Of a stretch of DNA of 7,598 nt, positions 6,999 through 7,598 are shown one piece after another. The stretch is from DATKCJ01 sp035513275 (GTDB lineage: Bacteria; Verrucomicrobiota; Verrucomicrobiia; Opitutales; Opitutaceae), in NCBI GenBank assembly GCA_035513275.1, contig DATKCJ010000249.1, positions 1 to 7,598 on the forward strand, given 5' to 3'. Within the stretch, counting starts at the first letter, position 1, and each line of letters begins with the position of its first letter. The notes under the pieces are model-generated. The model was not told the DNA's origin. It worked only from the letters and a program-made list of their open reading frames with translations, and searched no databases. A program made the position numbers and the translations under genes.

Positions 6999-7034
6999 TG
7001 GCAGCGACCATGTGCCGGGAGATGCATTTGTAGG

Positions 7035-7053
7035 GGCGCGGCTTGTCCGCGCC
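7035..7053. repeat. GC-rich hairpin, REP-like element or weak terminator after ffh
   Basis: A perfect 7-bp stem GGCGCGG/CCGCGCC encloses the 5-nt loop CTTGT, preceded by TTGTAGG, 37 nt after the ffh stop. The form (TGTAGGGGC leading into an inverted GC-rich stem) is typical of small dispersed intergenic palindromes. Only GTTTGGG follows, without a proper T-tract, so it is a poor Rho-independent terminator, although it could stabilise the ffh transcript end. Whether it is dispersed cannot be judged from a single copy. Confidence 0.45.
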
Positions 7054-7114
7054 GTTTGGGCTTTGTGATGAATTACACCGGCGCAGAAATCGCTCGATTC
7101 TCGGCACGCGCCTC

Positions 7115-7142
7115 TCGACAAGGCGCACGCGCACTCTACGCT
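7115..7142 (+). promoter_or_regulatory. Possible sigma-70-like promoter for the SWIB gene
   Basis: TCGACA (7115-7120) matches the -35 consensus TTGACA at five of six positions. After a 16-nt spacer comes TACGCT (7137-7142), which keeps only the T1, A2 and T6 positions of the -10 box. Initiation would fall near 7149, leaving a leader of about 23 nt before the ATG at 7172. It overlaps a small inverted repeat (GCGCCT/AGGCGC, 7108-7126). Weak evidence. Confidence 0.22.
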
Positions 7143-7171
7143 CCTCCGTTGGCAACCCCAAAATCAACCAT

Positions 7172-7480
7172 ATGCCCAAAATGAAGAAAGCGGCGAAAGC
7201 CAAGAAACCAGCGAAGAAGAAGTCGGCCCGCAAGCCGAACGCGGCGTTCATGCGCCCACTTACACCGAGCCCAGCGCTCGCTGCGATTGTCGGTGCCGCG
7301 GGACTCCCGCGCACAGCGGCAGTCAGCAAGACCTGGGTCTACATCAAGAAGAACAATCTGCAGGACGCGAAGAACCGCCGCATGATCAACACCGACGCAG
7401 CCCTCGGTGCCGTCTGCGGTGGCAAGAAGCAGGTCAGCATGTTCGACCTGACAAAACACCTCAGCAAGAACCTGAGCTGA
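7172..7480 (+). CDS. SWIB/MDM2-domain protein with lysine-rich N-terminal tail
   Basis: 102 residues from ATG at 7172. In-frame non-ATG starts further upstream are ignored because the protein before this Met is unlike the family and crosses the hairpin at 7035. Residues 1-22 are a Lys/Ala-rich basic tail (MPKMKKAAKAKKPAKKKSAR) resembling histone H1-like or DNA-binding tails. Residues about 24-100 form one SWIB domain: AAFMRPLTPSPALAAIVGAA, the core VSKTWVYIKKNNLQDAKNRR (51-70), MINTDAALGAVCGG (71-84) and the closing MFDLTKHLSKNLS. SWIB domains are known from eukaryotic SWI/SNF subunits and MDM2, and in bacteria from Chlamydia and relatives, alone or fused to topoisomerase I. A nucleoid-associated or chromatin-like role is plausible but unproven. 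It is a monocistronic-looking gene with a strong terminator 26 nt after its stop. The family call is strong; the function is not known. Confidence 0.9.
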   Translation: MPKMKKAAKAKKPAKKKSARKPNAAFMRPLTPSPALAAIVGAAGLPRTAAVSKTWVYIKKNNLQDAKNRRMINTDAALGAVCGGKKQVSMFDLTKHLSKNLS

Positions 7481-7499
7481 TCCGCTCGAAACGGATTTT
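7480..7499 (+). repeat. Small stem-loop abutting the SWIB stop codon
   Basis: ATCCG (7480-7484) and CGGAT (7492-7496) pair around a 7-nt loop, followed by a short T run (7496-7499). It begins at the last base of the stop codon. It may be a weak terminator in tandem with the strong one just downstream, or chance. Confidence 0.25.
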
Positions 7500-7506
7500 C
7501 TCACAC

Positions 7507-7542
7507 GGCGCCGTCCACCCCGACGGCGCCTTTTCATTTTTT
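7507..7542 (+). terminator. Rho-independent terminator of the SWIB gene
   Basis: A perfect 9-bp GC-rich stem, GGCGCCGTC (7507-7515) and GACGGCGCC (7522-7530), closes a CACCCC loop and runs into TTTTCATTTTTT (7531-7542). The T-tract is only on the plus-strand 3' side, so it acts on rightward transcription. It lies 26 nt beyond the SWIB stop. Confidence 0.9.
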
Positions 7543-7554
7543 CCACTCCAGAGG

Positions 7555-7597
7555 CTCCAAACCACTTGTCACCTAATAGGTGACATGTGGTTTGGAG
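7555..7597. repeat. 43-nt near-perfect palindrome at the right edge
   Basis: Outer arms CTCCAAACCAC (7555-7565) and GTGGTTTGGAG (7587-7597) match perfectly over 11 bp. After one mismatch (7566/7586) the inner arms TGTCACCT (7567-7574) and AGGTGACA (7578-7585) pair over 8 bp around the 3-nt centre AAT. No T-tract is visible on either side, so it is not an obvious terminator. It could be a REP-like element, an insertion-sequence end or a protein-binding site; the flanking DNA is outside the window. Confidence 0.7.
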
Positions 7598-7598
7598 G

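Noticed and set aside
6029..7027. Minus-strand open frame (332 codons) opposite ffh
   Set aside because: It is Ser/Met/Ile-rich without motifs and mirrors the Met/Lys-rich M domain of ffh, so it is an antisense artefact.
6050..7033. Plus-strand open frame of 327 codons inside ffh in another frame
   Set aside because: It is Arg/Asp/His-rich low-complexity translation that arises from GC-rich codon positions; ffh is complete in its own frame.
1..7598. CRISPR array, prophage, toxin-antitoxin or defence genes
   Set aside because: No regularly spaced repeats and no integrase, nuclease, toxin or phage-like product in any frame that is not a shadow of a housekeeping gene.

Overview
The window is GC-rich, densely coded bacterial chromosome with no sign of phage or plasmid genes. 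The combination of high GC, housekeeping genes with hardly any Shine-Dalgarno sequences, a stand-alone SWIB-domain protein with a lysine-rich tail, and the style of the conserved motifs (for example PRFRGASPI in Fmt) suggests the PVC superphylum, most likely Verrucomicrobiota of the Opitutales/Opitutaceae type. That placement is an inference from motif style, not from a database comparison.

Left and centre (1-5550, minus strand): six genes run leftwards with almost no spacing. In transcription order they are an Lrp/AsnC-family regulator, a class I PLP aminotransferase, der (EngA, double GTPase for 50S ribosome assembly), fmt (Met-tRNA formyltransferase), a secreted coiled-coil plus LysM protein, and parB (chromosome partitioning, cut off by the left edge). 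The gaps are 12 nt, a 4-nt ATGA overlap, 15 nt, 54 nt (18 nt if a TTG start is used) and 1 nt, so one operon is likely. It would link amino-acid sensing and metabolism, ribosome maturation, translation initiation, the cell envelope and chromosome segregation.

Divergent spacer (5551-5651): this 101-bp region separates the Lrp-type gene from ffh. It holds two 5-3-5 palindromes centred 40 bp apart, an A7 tract between them and a short direct repeat. This is a plausible autoregulatory operator region.

Right (5652-7598, plus strand): ffh, the SRP GTPase, has a histidine in place of the usual P-loop glutamine. It is followed by a GC-rich REP-like hairpin, a 102-residue SWIB/MDM2-domain protein, a strong Rho-independent terminator and, at the right edge, a near-perfect 43-nt palindrome of unknown nature that may be a REP-like element or an insertion-sequence end.

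No defence system, CRISPR array, complete insertion sequence or RNA gene is visible. The points most worth a second look are the odd operon (especially LysM-parB without an upstream parA), the operator-like spacer, the SWIB protein and the terminal palindrome.
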